NCBI GenBank assembly: GCA_029547605.1 | Contig: JAKPPB010000123.1 | Location: forward strand, 51,043 to 115,042 | DNA: 64,000 bases | Source of the DNA: Methanobacteriota archaeon | GTDB lineage: Archaea > Halobacteriota > Methanomicrobia > Methanomicrobiales > Methanospirillaceae | Direction of reading: 5' to 3' | Shown: piece after piece, positions 37,374 through 47,066 of the stretch | How the letters are laid out: the number at the start of each line of letters is the position of its first letter | Position numbering within the stretch: the first letter of the stretch is position 1 | Notes under the pieces: model-generated | Databases searched by the model: none | The model's input: the letters and a program-made list of their open reading frames with translations, nothing else | What the model was told of the DNA's origin: nothing | Made by a program: the position numbers and the translations under genes

Positions 37374-40034
37374 ATGGGCGGAGCAATTGATGATAGGGGG
37401 AAAATGCGAAGATCACTCTTATCCTTCTCGCATTTACTCTTCCTCTCCATGATCTTCCTCATTTGTATCCTTGCCGCAGGGATCACTTACTTCGATTATC
37501 GCCATGCCGAAGAGACCTATCAGAAGAGTGCCCGTGCCATGCAGGATCAGACAGAGAATGATATCGCAAAGACCATCAGGATTGTCGATTCTGCATACCA
37601 GACGTATGATGCGAGTCTCAATGTCAAGATGGAGAATGCTTTTTCATTGTTTCTCGATGATTACGAGCGTGCGGGGAGAGACATTTCCCGTATGGACCTT
37701 CATTCACTGAAGGATGAGATGGGGGATGTCATGGACCTCTATATCATCAATGAGTCGATTATGATCGAGGCGACCACCTACGAACCTGATCTGGGTCTCG
37801 ATTTCAGCAAGTGGCCTCATTCCTACAAATTCTTAAAAGATCTCATTCAAAAAGACGGTTTTTTCCCTGACAGGGTGGTATACGAGGTCTCATCCGGGAA
37901 GCTGAGGAAATATGCCTACATGCCGACTCCCGACCACCGGTACATTTTCGAGCTCGGCCTGACTGATAAGGGGATAGGACAGCGGCCTGCCGTCCATTAC
38001 CAGGAGCCCCTGCGCGAGATGGCGTTCAACAATCCTTACGTGCTCAGTTACAGGGCATTTGATACCGTGGGCCGGTTGATCGGCAAAGGGAACGATGCCC
38101 AGGTCAAAGCCCCGGCCGCCATCAGCCAGGTTATCGCGGAGAGGAAGTCAATTGAGTTCGAGGACCCTGTCAACCAAACCCTCACCCGTTACATCCTGGT
38201 TGACCTGTCAGAGCAAAGCTACGCATCAGATACCAGCTGGATCATCGAGCTTGTATACGACCGGTCGGAGATGCAGGAACAGTTGTCGAAGCTGGTGCTG
38301 AACCATCTGATCGTTGCGCTGGTTGCGGTGGTCACGAGTGCGGGAATGGCCATTATCCTCTCACGGTACCTCTCAAAACCCGTGAAGAAGATGGTGGATG
38401 ACATCGACACAATCTCAAAAGGAGATCTCGATCACCGGATATCCAATACCAATCTCATCGAGTTCGCCCGCATCGAGGAGAGTATTTCGTCACTTGTCAA
38501 TACCCTGAAAGGGATGATCAATCGGCTCAAGGCGAGCGAATCGGCGTTGAAGAAGAGCGAGGAGAATTACCGGACCGTTGTTGAGAGCCAGACCGAGCTG
38601 ATCGCCCGCTTCCTGCCCGATGGGACCCACGTCTTTGTAAACGACGCATATTGCAATTACTTTGGGACTCACCACGACGAGCTGATCGGGAAGAAAATAT
38701 GGCCGCACATCCCCGGCGAGGACAAGGACATTGTCAGGAAGCATTATGCGTCGCTGACGCCTGGTCATCCGGCTGCAACCATCGAACACCGTATCCTCAC
38801 TCCCACAGGTGAAGTCCGGTGGCTCCAGTGGAATGACCGCGCGATCTTTGGTCCCGACGGGACCATCGTTGAGTATCAGTCGGTGGGGAGGGATATTACA
38901 GAGAAGAAGCGTATCGAACAGGATCTGATCGAGAGCGAGAAACGGTTCCGTGACCTCGCAGGGCTCTTACCACAGGTCATCTTCGAGATAGACCTTGAGG
39001 GCCGGATTACCTATGTCAACCAGTCAGCGTACCAGGCATTTGGCTATACCCCGGAGGAGCTCCAGAGGGGTATCATCTTCACGCAGGTCATCCTGCCGGA
39101 AGACCGCATAAACGCGATACGGAATTTCCAGGACGCCATTAGCGGGAGAAAGAATGAAGGTGCAATGTACCGTATGGTCAGGAGGGATGGAACCGAACTC
39201 ATCGGCATGGTCTATTCATCCCCGATCGTCAGGGATGGAAATACTGTCGGGATCCGCGGAATCCTCGTGGACGTAACGGAACTCAAGAAAGTAGAGAGCG
39301 ACCTCCGCCGGCTCAACGACGAGCTCGAATCCCGCGTCGCAGAGCGGACCGCAGACCTCGAGGTTGCGAACAGGGAGCTGGAAGCCTTCTCATACTCTGT
39401 CTCCCATGACCTCAGGGCACCCCTGCGTGCGATTGACGGGTTCTCCTCGATTCTTCTGACCGAGCATGCAGCTTCCCTCGATCCCGCGATGAAAATGCTT
39501 CTGGAGAGGATCCGATCGAATGCCCAGAAGATGGGGCAATTGATAGACTCCATCCTGAGCTTCTCGCGCATGTCCCGGCAACCGCTTACCAAGCAAAAGA
39601 TTTTCCCATCCCTGATCGTGCGCGAAGTGCTCGACGATATGAAGACCCTGTGGGCCGGAAGGCCCCTGGATGTCCGAATCGGCAGCCTGCCTCCGTGTGA
39701 AGGCGACCCGTCGCTCATTACCCAGGTCTTCTCGAACCTCATCTCCAATGCACTCAAGTTCACAAGGACACGGGATCACCCCCTCATTGAGATCGATTCC
39801 TTTTCTAAGGAGGGAAAGACAGTGTACTTCGTCAGGGACAACGGTGTCGGATTCGACATGAAATATGCCGACAAGCTCTTCTCGGTCTTCCAGCGTCTCC
39901 ACGATGATAAGGTGTACGAGGGCACTGGTATCGGGCTTGCGATCGTCTACCGCATCATCCAGCGCCACGGCGGAAAGATCTGGGTCGAGAGCGAGGTGGA
40001 GAAGGGTGCGACATTCTTCTTCACGCTCGATTAG
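37374..40034 (+). CDS. Membrane Cache-HAMP-PAS sensor histidine kinase
   Basis: The 886-residue kinase has an N-terminal membrane helix (LLFLSMIFLICILAAGITYF), an extracellular Cache domain (about 45-290) and a second helix (LIVALVAVVTSAGMAIILS) followed by HAMP. Two PAS domains come next (about 395-515, 525-640), then a coiled coil, a HisKA domain with His678 in SVSHDLRAPLRAI and a catalytic ATPase (NLISNALKF, DNGVGFD, GIGLAI). It senses something outside the cell. The first PAS is closely related to one in the 1419-residue kinase. Another start is ATG 37404, with GGGGG three bases before it. No response regulator gene is adjacent. Confidence 0.93.
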   Translation: MGGAIDDRGKMRRSLLSFSHLLFLSMIFLICILAAGITYFDYRHAEETYQKSARAMQDQTENDIAKTIRIVDSAYQTYDASLNVKMENAFSLFLDDYERAGRDISRMDLHSLKDEMGDVMDLYIINESIMIEATTYEPDLGLDFSKWPHSYKFLKDLIQKDGFFPDRVVYEVSSGKLRKYAYMPTPDHRYIFELGLTDKGIGQRPAVHYQEPLREMAFNNPYVLSYRAFDTVGRLIGKGNDAQVKAPAAISQVIAERKSIEFEDPVNQTLTRYILVDLSEQSYASDTSWIIELVYDRSEMQEQLSKLVLNHLIVALVAVVTSAGMAIILSRYLSKPVKKMVDDIDTISKGDLDHRISNTNLIEFARIEESISSLVNTLKGMINRLKASESALKKSEENYRTVVESQTELIARFLPDGTHVFVNDAYCNYFGTHHDELIGKKIWPHIPGEDKDIVRKHYASLTPGHPAATIEHRILTPTGEVRWLQWNDRAIFGPDGTIVEYQSVGRDITEKKRIEQDLIESEKRFRDLAGLLPQVIFEIDLEGRITYVNQSAYQAFGYTPEELQRGIIFTQVILPEDRINAIRNFQDAISGRKNEGAMYRMVRRDGTELIGMVYSSPIVRDGNTVGIRGILVDVTELKKVESDLRRLNDELESRVAERTADLEVANRELEAFSYSVSHDLRAPLRAIDGFSSILLTEHAASLDPAMKMLLERIRSNAQKMGQLIDSILSFSRMSRQPLTKQKIFPSLIVREVLDDMKTLWAGRPLDVRIGSLPPCEGDPSLITQVFSNLISNALKFTRTRDHPLIEIDSFSKEGKTVYFVRDNGVGFDMKYADKLFSVFQRLHDDKVYEGTGIGLAIVYRIIQRHGGKIWVESEVEKGATFFFTLD

Positions 40035-40087
40035 CGGCATGGGGTACCTGTTCGCGCCACATCTTCGCGCCGGTCGGTGAGAATGAG

Positions 40088-40096
40088 ATATTTATA
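40088..40096 (+). promoter_or_regulatory. TATA box of leaderless gene
   Basis: ATATTTATA is centred 28 bp before the ATG at 40120, with no ribosome site between. Confidence 0.5.
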
Positions 40097-40119
40097 GCAC
40101 TCAGATCTCATATTTCTGC

Positions 40120-40542
40120 ATGAGACGGGAACTCCTCATTTTCGTCATCGCCATTGTTCTCATTGCAGCATCAGGCGCCGTTGCATACATGTTCTTGTAC
40201 GGAACGGCAAGCGCACGCATTGTTTCGGTCAGCACCGATAAAGACCTCTATCATTCAAAGGATACCATGAAAATAACCGTCTCTTTCGAGTCGAATGGAG
40301 AGATCGGGAATGCGACACTCCACTTGCGGGGCATAGAGGACCGCCATGGTGACGCCCATCTTCACAAGTCGATTCCCGTTCACATCTCAAAAGGAATGCA
40401 TATTGAGGTCTATGACCATACGCTGCCGGCATGTTCTTCCTGCTCGGGGCTCAACGCCGGCAACTACACGATCAATGCAACCCTGGTCCAGGATGGTGTT
40501 CAGGTATCCAGCATGACGCATTCCTTCCGGCTGGAACAGTGA
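40120..40542 (+). CDS. Secreted or membrane-anchored small protein
   Basis: A 140-residue protein with an N-terminal hydrophobic helix (LLIFVIAIVLIAASGAVAYM) and an extracellular domain rich in beta-strand pattern. It contains CSSCSG near residue 108 and several Asn-X-Ser/Thr glycosylation sites. The fold looks Ig- or cupredoxin-like, but I cannot assign it. Its transcript appears leaderless. The T-rich run at 40564-40570 probably terminates it. Confidence 0.72.
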   Translation: MRRELLIFVIAIVLIAASGAVAYMFLYGTASARIVSVSTDKDLYHSKDTMKITVSFESNGEIGNATLHLRGIEDRHGDAHLHKSIPVHISKGMHIEVYDHTLPACSSCSGLNAGNYTINATLVQDGVQVSSMTHSFRLEQ

Positions 40543-40563
40543 GAGATGATGTGAGGAAGTCCC

Positions 40564-40570
40564 TTTTTTT
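40564..40570 (+). terminator. Oligo-T terminator
   Basis: Seven T 21 bp after the stop of the small secreted protein gene. Confidence 0.4.
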
Positions 40571-40694
40571 CTGGTCAGAATCCTTTGTAAAACAGAGAGA
40601 GGGAAAAAAATCACGTGAATCTCATCGTAACATGAAGAAAAATGGCAGGGCTATCTTCATAATAACCACTCATGACTGCCCTGCTGTCGTGCAT

Positions 40695-40737
40695 AAAAAA
40701 AATGAAAATCATGAAGTGATCTTCATTTGAAAAAAAA
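40695..40737 (-). terminator. Double oligo-T terminator of the GH81/PKD operon
   Basis: Two A8 runs on the plus strand (40695-40702, 40730-40737) give T tracts on the minus strand 28 bp or more after the PKD gene stop. Confidence 0.45.
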
Positions 40738-40764
40738 TGGATTGTCTCCTGCCAGGTCCGTCCC

Positions 40765-42615
40765 TTACCTGTCAACGACGATCAAATTCTTCCTGATGGT
40801 GCTGTTGCTCACGATCTTTCCGGTATCCTTGTCGACCGCAAGGACTGTGAGGGTGACCGAATAGGTGCCGGATTTGCGGTAGATATGCACCGGATTCGGG
40901 CTCATTGACTTAAACCCGTCCCCGAACTCGTAGACGAAGTATCTCGGGTCACCGGTGGACTTGTCGGTGAACCGGACCGTCAGCGGGGCGGTACCGGTCA
41001 TCGGTGATGCGGAAAAGTCTGCGATGAGCGGAACGGGGGTCTCCTTCGTGACCACAATGAAATGAGACTTCGTGAGAGTATCTCTCTCTACTTTCTTCGT
41101 ATTGGGGTTGACCTTTACGACCGTCAGACTTACGTCGTAAGTTCCGGCTTTCCGGTAAGTGTGCACCGGATTTTTATTCATTGAGCGGAACCCATCGCCG
41201 AAATTGTATACATGCCAGGCAGGATCCCCTCCCGAGCGGTCGGTGAACAGCACCGTCAGCGGGGCCTTGCCGGTCACGGGTTCAGCACTGAACTGGGCAA
41301 AAAACCTGTCCTTTGCAACGATGTTCACCACCCAGTAGTCCAACCCGCCGTGGTTGCCTGTGACGTCTCCATCTGTCGATGCGGAGTCGCCGATAAGGAA
41401 GAACAGGCCTCCTGCAGAAGAATCGGGCCTGATTGTCTGCCCCCGGTCAAGTCCTGACCCTCCGAAGCACCGCTCCCAGAGGATCGTCCCGGTCGTATCG
41501 AACTCGACGGCCCAGAAGTCACCGTTTCCGGCATTTCCCCCGACATCTCCATCGGTCGAATAAGAGACGCCGAGCGCCACATAGTTCCCATTATCGGTCA
41601 TTTCAAGATCATAGGCATGATCGTAATCGGATCCGCCGAAACATTTCTGTGAAAGGATCGCTCCGTCTGGGGAAACCAGCGCCCACCAGTAATCGAACGA
41701 ACCGTGGTTCCCGGAAACATCCCCGTCATTCGAGTTGGTATATCCCATCACCGCAAAATTTCCGTCAGGAGTGATAAAGATCTCCCGGCCTTCATCGTGG
41801 AGGCTCCCCCCGAGGCACTTCTGCCAGACCAGGTTTCCGGTATCATCAAGCCTGAACAACCAGGCGTCGTAGAAGCCATGGTTCCCGGAGACATCGCCGT
41901 CGTCGGAGTTCGTGTACCCGATGGCGATATACCCTCCGTCCGGGAGCGGGAGTATGTTGTCCCCGAAGTCATCGCCGGACCCGCCGAGCAGCTGCTCCCA
42001 GGTGATGTTCGCCTGCGAATCGGTTTTTACGACCAGGACATCGTAGCCACCATGGTACTCCGGGTCTCCAGGAATGGAGTATGACTGGCCGATCATGATC
42101 ATCCCTCCGTCGGGGGTTTCTTTGCCGTCCATGGCAAAACTTCCGCTTCTACCCGGGTAACACCCTTTCCAGAGGATGGATCCCTGGTCGTTGATCTTCA
42201 TGTTCCATATCGCGATGCCGGCGTGGTTGTCAGAGAAATCACCGTCATTCGACCAGGTATAGCCCGATAGAAGCAGGGTACCGTCACTCAGCCGCTCGAT
42301 ACAGGTCACGTGATCGTCATTTGATCCCCCGATGGTCTTTACCCATTCCTTCTGCCCGGCTGCATCGAGTTTCGCAATCCAGACATCTATCATCCCGTAC
42401 GAGACCGTGATGTCCCCGTCTGCTGAGGCGGTGTCACCCACGGCAATGTAACCTCCGTCGTTCGTGGGCTGAAGAGATTTTGCATACTCTTCCCCGCTTC
42501 CTCCGAGAGATCTCTCCCACCCGATCCCAGGAATGGCTGCAAGTGCCGGGACTGCTGCCAGGCAGAACACGAGGAGAAGGGCGGCAATCCCAGCACCAAT
42601 GGAATCCTTCCTCAT
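40765..42615 (-). CDS. Secreted repeat protein with two PKD domains
   Basis: A signal peptide (residues 1-26) leads into seven or eight repeats of about 55 residues of the form GGSG-D---I----DGGY---G-T-S-DGDVSGNHG--D-W, each ending in LVWQKCLGGS or similar. They probably form a beta-propeller. Two PKD domains follow (about 455-535, 545-610), each with the GDPxxxVYxFGDGF turn and a VxLTV ending. PKD domains mediate surface or polysaccharide contacts. The 616-residue protein lacks an obvious catalytic domain. The gene start overlaps the stop of the upstream glucanase-like gene (ATGA), so they are made together. Confidence 0.85.
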   Translation of the reverse strand: MRKDSIGAGIAALLLVFCLAAVPALAAIPGIGWERSLGGSGEEYAKSLQPTNDGGYIAVGDTASADGDITVSYGMIDVWIAKLDAAGQKEWVKTIGGSNDDHVTCIERLSDGTLLLSGYTWSNDGDFSDNHAGIAIWNMKINDQGSILWKGCYPGRSGSFAMDGKETPDGGMIMIGQSYSIPGDPEYHGGYDVLVVKTDSQANITWEQLLGGSGDDFGDNILPLPDGGYIAIGYTNSDDGDVSGNHGFYDAWLFRLDDTGNLVWQKCLGGSLHDEGREIFITPDGNFAVMGYTNSNDGDVSGNHGSFDYWWALVSPDGAILSQKCFGGSDYDHAYDLEMTDNGNYVALGVSYSTDGDVGGNAGNGDFWAVEFDTTGTILWERCFGGSGLDRGQTIRPDSSAGGLFFLIGDSASTDGDVTGNHGGLDYWVVNIVAKDRFFAQFSAEPVTGKAPLTVLFTDRSGGDPAWHVYNFGDGFRSMNKNPVHTYRKAGTYDVSLTVVKVNPNTKKVERDTLTKSHFIVVTKETPVPLIADFSASPMTGTAPLTVRFTDKSTGDPRYFVYEFGDGFKSMSPNPVHIYRKSGTYSVTLTVLAVDKDTGKIVSNSTIRKNLIVVDR

Positions 42616-45600
42616 CCCGTCACCCCCGTGGTGAGAGTCACGGTATTATTCGCTTGTCCGCCGGCATAGTTCGCCTGCCCGTAGGCGGTCGTCATTAAAG
42701 GGTCCTTGGCACTGGATGTGACCTTGTAGGTCGTCGTGATCGTGATGTTGTTCCCGATGGACAGTTTGCCGGTTGCTGGGAGATGTGGTGGGTCCCATAT
42801 CGCAGTATCCGGGGCAGTGTACTGGGGTGCGTAATTCGCGGAGATGAATGAGAGACCCCCGACCGGCTGGAAATTCAGTTTCGCATACGCTCCCTCAAGG
42901 TCCACTGTTCCATCATTCCTGAGGACGAAGGTGAATGTGATATTGTCCCCACGCCTGACCGCAGCCTTGTCTGCAGAGATGGAGACGTTCATTGAAGGAC
43001 CGCCCTGGACCTGGATCGGGAGGATCCGGTTGCCCTTCACCGCGATATTTCCGGCAGCCCTCCCGGATGCTTCTGCGACTGCAGTATACTGGCCATTCGC
43101 GGTATCCGGGAACTTACCTGTCACCAGGTAGGACCGGGTCTCCCCGGAAGAGAGTGTGCCTGCATCCCATCTGACAGAATTGCCGGAGAACGTCCCGGCA
43201 GGGTTGCTTGAGACGTACGTCATTGTGTATGGGAGATAGTCAGAAACCACGACCCCGGAAAAATTCCCGGGGCCAGCCGCCCTGACAGTCACGTTGAACG
43301 TGACTGCACTTCCCGGGCGGACACTGGCCGGAGCATCAACGGTCACGACAAGCGATGCGTTCACGAGAGAGGCGGTGCTTGCTGTCGCATACCATCCCGG
43401 AGGCACAATGAGATCCTGAGCAAGAGCACCAGCAGTGGAACCCGCCTTCTCCCCTACCTCCCACCAGTTCACATGCACGGGTTCACCATGCGGGTTCCAC
43501 GCGACAAAAGTGGTCTGGTTTTGACGTGAAGTAAAGGCGGCGCAGAGCGGCTGCGTGAGCCCCTTCGAGGCTGCGTCTGAAGAGTATCCGAAGTATGAGT
43601 GGTCTGGCGTCCCATACGTATCGATCGCCCAGAACCAGTTCAGGACTTCCGATGGGCTGGTGGAATCATCGATCCGGTCTTTTACGTTATTCCACCATGT
43701 CCCGAGGTCATAGGGGTAGTGGCCAGGAGAGGTGTTCCGCGAGGACTGGATGGTGTTCCAGTACCACTGGTATGGAGAGATGGCGATTCCCGTCGCCGAA
43801 CTGTCCGTGATTCCTACAAGGGCACGCTGCTGGTTGACCACCGCGAGGTATGGCACACCTGAGGGATCGGTCTTGTTGCAGAACCCGCCGTTCGGGGCAT
43901 GGTCAAGCGCACGCTCCATGAGTTCCATGTAATGCGGGTCCCTCCCGAACGAGAGCGTGTATCCCGCCATGGGGAGCCACATGTTGTACATCGAGGAGGT
44001 GGGCGAGATTCCGAACTGCGAGGCGGTCTGGACCACGGACTGGGGTATCTTCGGGGCAAAGGAAGTCGCCTTCGGGTACCCGTCCGGCATCACCGGCCAG
44101 GAGGACGTGATTTTCGGGTTCCCCCAGTTGTACCAGCGGTCCCACATCGTCTCGCTCGGGTTGTATTTCCTGGTATCATCGGGAATGCTCACGGATGCGA
44201 CATAGTCCCCGTTCCTCGACCATTTCGCTGCTGTTGGGTGAGTTATCCCCGATGCATCGGGCACGTAGCTCTGTAACTTGTCAAACCAGTATGCATCCGC
44301 GTTGTAGAGGTTGGTCGTGTACAGGTAGATACCGGTGTCGGCGATCTCCGGCCGGTTCGTCACCGTCCCCCACATGACGATCCCTGCCCATGCCTGCATA
44401 GACTCACCGAGGGAGTTGTCGTCTTTGCCGTCCTCGAGCAGGGAGCCCACGCCGACTCCGCCGCCCGGCCCGGTCTGCGGGAGCCCCTGGGTCCATGCCT
44501 GCCCGGCCCACTGGTCAAAGAAGTTCATCTTCGAGTACTTCAGGTCGGGATGGGAGTAATAGGATGACATCCGGTCCGGGTCGTAGGCGATTGACATCAC
44601 GAGCTGGTCGATGAACGCGCCATACTGGTCCCTGCCCGCCCAGGCCTGATCGAACCACGCGGCCTGCGCCGCCGCTATGATCAGATACCCGTTCTGGTAG
44701 TGGATGTCGTTCCACTCCGTCACCGTGCCGAAACCGTCCTCCCCCCAGGCTCTTGGATATGTGATGTTCTCGGGCATCGGCCAGTAGCCGTAGGCAGGAT
44801 AGGAATCGTCGGTATCCGGGCCCTGGGCAGGATACATATGGAGGGTCCCAATCCTTGGGTCCGACAGGAAGTAATAAGGGGAGTACTGGTTCCTGGACCC
44901 GGCGTTGACCTTATCTGTCCGGAAAGGCGTTTCATTCGTGTAGAGAGCGAAGAAGTCTTTTATCCCTGCGAGGTTGCGTGAGAGCGCGAGTTTTGGGTCG
45001 TACGGGCTCTTGAAATACTTCGTATACCATTCGGTCCCGTTCCACTTTGCCGAGGGGTTCCATGGGGTGACGTTGAACTCCGTGATCCCGGATATCTCGG
45101 GGTTCGTGGACGCGACGTCGGAGAGGCCCTTCTCGATGGCAAGCTTTGCCGACATGTACCGGACCTTCTTTGCAAGGTTATAAGCAGCGTCCTGGTCGCC
45201 CCCGTCGATCATGGTGAAGAGCGGCGGGTCGGCACCGAGGCTCTTCTTGGTGTACCCCTCCTCGTCGTTGTTGACGATGTGCCAGAGCGGGACGCCTTCC
45301 ATGGTGGCGTTTGTATCCATCACCGGCATGAAGGGGAGCAGGTTGTTGTACACGTAGGTGGTCGAGAATGATGAGACGGCGACCGGCTGAAGCCTCCCCT
45401 TTGCAATCCAGTACGGGTAGTGACCGTTGTTTGCGGCAGGCATTGACGATGCCCACTGTCCGGGAGCGGCGGGCCCGAGTGCATCGGCCGCAAGGTCGCC
45501 GTCGTACACCGGTCGGTTCCTGCCGTCATTGAATGTTTCATACTGGTGCCGCTGAAGAAGCATCACGGTCTTGTCCCCTGCCCCGCTCCCTGTCGGCCCA

Positions 45601-46886
45601 TGGTCCGCAGTCGTTGCGGTATAGGTCGTATGGAGGAGCCCGGTCGTCCTATCAACGAGGTAAGTGACTTCCGTATCCGTGACATAGTTGAATGCATACG
45701 GAGCGATAGCTACCGCCCATGCCGAGGACTCGGAGAGGGCCTGTTCACGGGTGGGCACGTATGCGTCGGGATTCGCTGATCCCCTCGGATATGCGACCAC
45801 CGGGAGGCCGGCGATCACGAAGTGGCGGGTCTCCCCGGGCGCAACCGGGGTAAGCCAGACCCCCTGGTCGGGGTACTCGGTCACGTTGAACGCCGCAGTC
45901 TCGTAGAAGACCGCAAAGTAGTTCCAGTTCGTGGTCGTTTTATCCAGCACCCCGCCAAGGAACGACTTATCCTGGTTCGTCCCGACCAGGAAGCACCCAA
46001 GTCCGGGAATCCCGGTGTCAACCGGCGAGATGTTCACGTGTCCACGCTCAAGGTTCAGCGTATTGAAGGGGTTGCCGGTATAGAACTGGAACGCCATCGA
46101 CTCGCCGGCAGGGACGTCCTTCCAGGTGAACCACGCAAAAGGCGAGCCCTTCGCCAGCGTCAGCGTGAGCTGCTCCGTCGAATTTTTGCGGCCCAGGAGA
46201 AAATCGATATCCCAGTCGCCCATCCTGTCTGCGACCAGGTTATCGGGAAACGCATCCCCCCATCCAGGCTCTGTCGCGTTCAGGTCATCAGCCGGAAACA
46301 CCCGGAGGCCGGAGATCCACTGCCCCTTCTGGCTGATCTCCCGTGTCTTTCCGTCAGGAGAGAACGTCGTTGATCCCGCCGTGCAGGTGTTCGGCCCGTA
46401 TTCCGCACCGTCAGCGGCGGCAGGGATTGGCATCGAGAAGACAAGTCCCCTCACCCGACCCTGCCCGTCAACGTTTGCGTACCGGTTCCTGAACGTGAGC
46501 GAGAGCGGGTCTGCGTACAGTGTCGACTGTACGAATGGGGTCGAGACTTTGACAAACGGCTCTGTCGCTGACTTGAAGTAGGCTCCCGTGTAGTTCAGGG
46601 TGTTGTTCGGCCAGATAGTATATCCAGCCCACGAGTGGAGACCGTACACGAGCTGCCCGTTCCTCATATTGTCTGAGACCGGGGCGTATTCGGCATAGAT
46701 TGGAGTCGGGTTCAGGCACCAGTTGCATTCAAAGAGATCGCTCCCCCGCCACCGGCAATTGTCAGCCCGCTCGGTCTGAACATACGCGTTCCCTAGCTTT
46801 ATCGGGGTTGCGATAACGAGAGCTGAGAAGGTGAAACTGAGGATGAAGATGAGAGAGAGTATTCTAAAGAGAATTACTCTTGGCAT
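42612..46886 (-). CDS. Secreted GH81-like beta-1,3-glucanase-related protein
   Basis: A 1424-residue secreted protein: signal peptide (1-26), a beta-rich region (about 60-370; GLHSWAGYTIWPNN), a catalytic-like region (about 640-1000) and two CARDB/DUF11-type Ig repeats at the C-terminus (about 1190-1424; NVTVRAAGPGNFSGV, NISADKAAVRRGDNI-like). In GH81 endo-1,3-glucanases the signatures are FNDHHFHYGYF and NQESTSEA. Here they read EWNDIHYQNGYLI (Asp727 retained) and KDDNSLGESMQAW, where Asn824 stands at the place of the first Glu and Glu828 keeps the second. Distance from true GH81 leaves the substrate open. The start is ATG 46886, with TATA at 46912-46922 and no ribosome site. Confidence 0.72.
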   Translation of the reverse strand: MPRVILFRILSLIFILSFTFSALVIATPIKLGNAYVQTERADNCRWRGSDLFECNWCLNPTPIYAEYAPVSDNMRNGQLVYGLHSWAGYTIWPNNTLNYTGAYFKSATEPFVKVSTPFVQSTLYADPLSLTFRNRYANVDGQGRVRGLVFSMPIPAAADGAEYGPNTCTAGSTTFSPDGKTREISQKGQWISGLRVFPADDLNATEPGWGDAFPDNLVADRMGDWDIDFLLGRKNSTEQLTLTLAKGSPFAWFTWKDVPAGESMAFQFYTGNPFNTLNLERGHVNISPVDTGIPGLGCFLVGTNQDKSFLGGVLDKTTTNWNYFAVFYETAAFNVTEYPDQGVWLTPVAPGETRHFVIAGLPVVAYPRGSANPDAYVPTREQALSESSAWAVAIAPYAFNYVTDTEVTYLVDRTTGLLHTTYTATTADHGPTGSGAGDKTVMLLQRHQYETFNDGRNRPVYDGDLAADALGPAAPGQWASSMPAANNGHYPYWIAKGRLQPVAVSSFSTTYVYNNLLPFMPVMDTNATMEGVPLWHIVNNDEEGYTKKSLGADPPLFTMIDGGDQDAAYNLAKKVRYMSAKLAIEKGLSDVASTNPEISGITEFNVTPWNPSAKWNGTEWYTKYFKSPYDPKLALSRNLAGIKDFFALYTNETPFRTDKVNAGSRNQYSPYYFLSDPRIGTLHMYPAQGPDTDDSYPAYGYWPMPENITYPRAWGEDGFGTVTEWNDIHYQNGYLIIAAAQAAWFDQAWAGRDQYGAFIDQLVMSIAYDPDRMSSYYSHPDLKYSKMNFFDQWAGQAWTQGLPQTGPGGGVGVGSLLEDGKDDNSLGESMQAWAGIVMWGTVTNRPEIADTGIYLYTTNLYNADAYWFDKLQSYVPDASGITHPTAAKWSRNGDYVASVSIPDDTRKYNPSETMWDRWYNWGNPKITSSWPVMPDGYPKATSFAPKIPQSVVQTASQFGISPTSSMYNMWLPMAGYTLSFGRDPHYMELMERALDHAPNGGFCNKTDPSGVPYLAVVNQQRALVGITDSSATGIAISPYQWYWNTIQSSRNTSPGHYPYDLGTWWNNVKDRIDDSTSPSEVLNWFWAIDTYGTPDHSYFGYSSDAASKGLTQPLCAAFTSRQNQTTFVAWNPHGEPVHVNWWEVGEKAGSTAGALAQDLIVPPGWYATASTASLVNASLVVTVDAPASVRPGSAVTFNVTVRAAGPGNFSGVVVSDYLPYTMTYVSSNPAGTFSGNSVRWDAGTLSSGETRSYLVTGKFPDTANGQYTAVAEASGRAAGNIAVKGNRILPIQVQGGPSMNVSISADKAAVRRGDNITFTFVLRNDGTVDLEGAYAKLNFQPVGGLSFISANYAPQYTAPDTAIWDPPHLPATGKLSIGNNITITTTYKVTSSAKDPLMTTAYGQANYAGGQANNTVTLTTGVTG

Positions 46887-46911
46887 GGTAACGGAGGATT
46901 CAGGGGGGATG

Positions 46912-46922
46912 GTATTTATAAG
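46912..46922 (-). promoter_or_regulatory. TATA box of the GH81-like operon
   Basis: TTATAAATACC on the minus strand, centred 31 bp before the ATG at 46886. The transcript is probably leaderless. Confidence 0.5.
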
Positions 46923-47066
46923 TTGGTAACCCGGGGAGAGGGAACACGCACGCGAGGCATACTCTTTCCCTTCCTCTCTCCCTCCATTATCACCTTCCAA
47001 CGTATATGCCGCCTCAATCCATTTCGCAAACCCCAAGACACCGTGCTATCCATACATACATCATAT

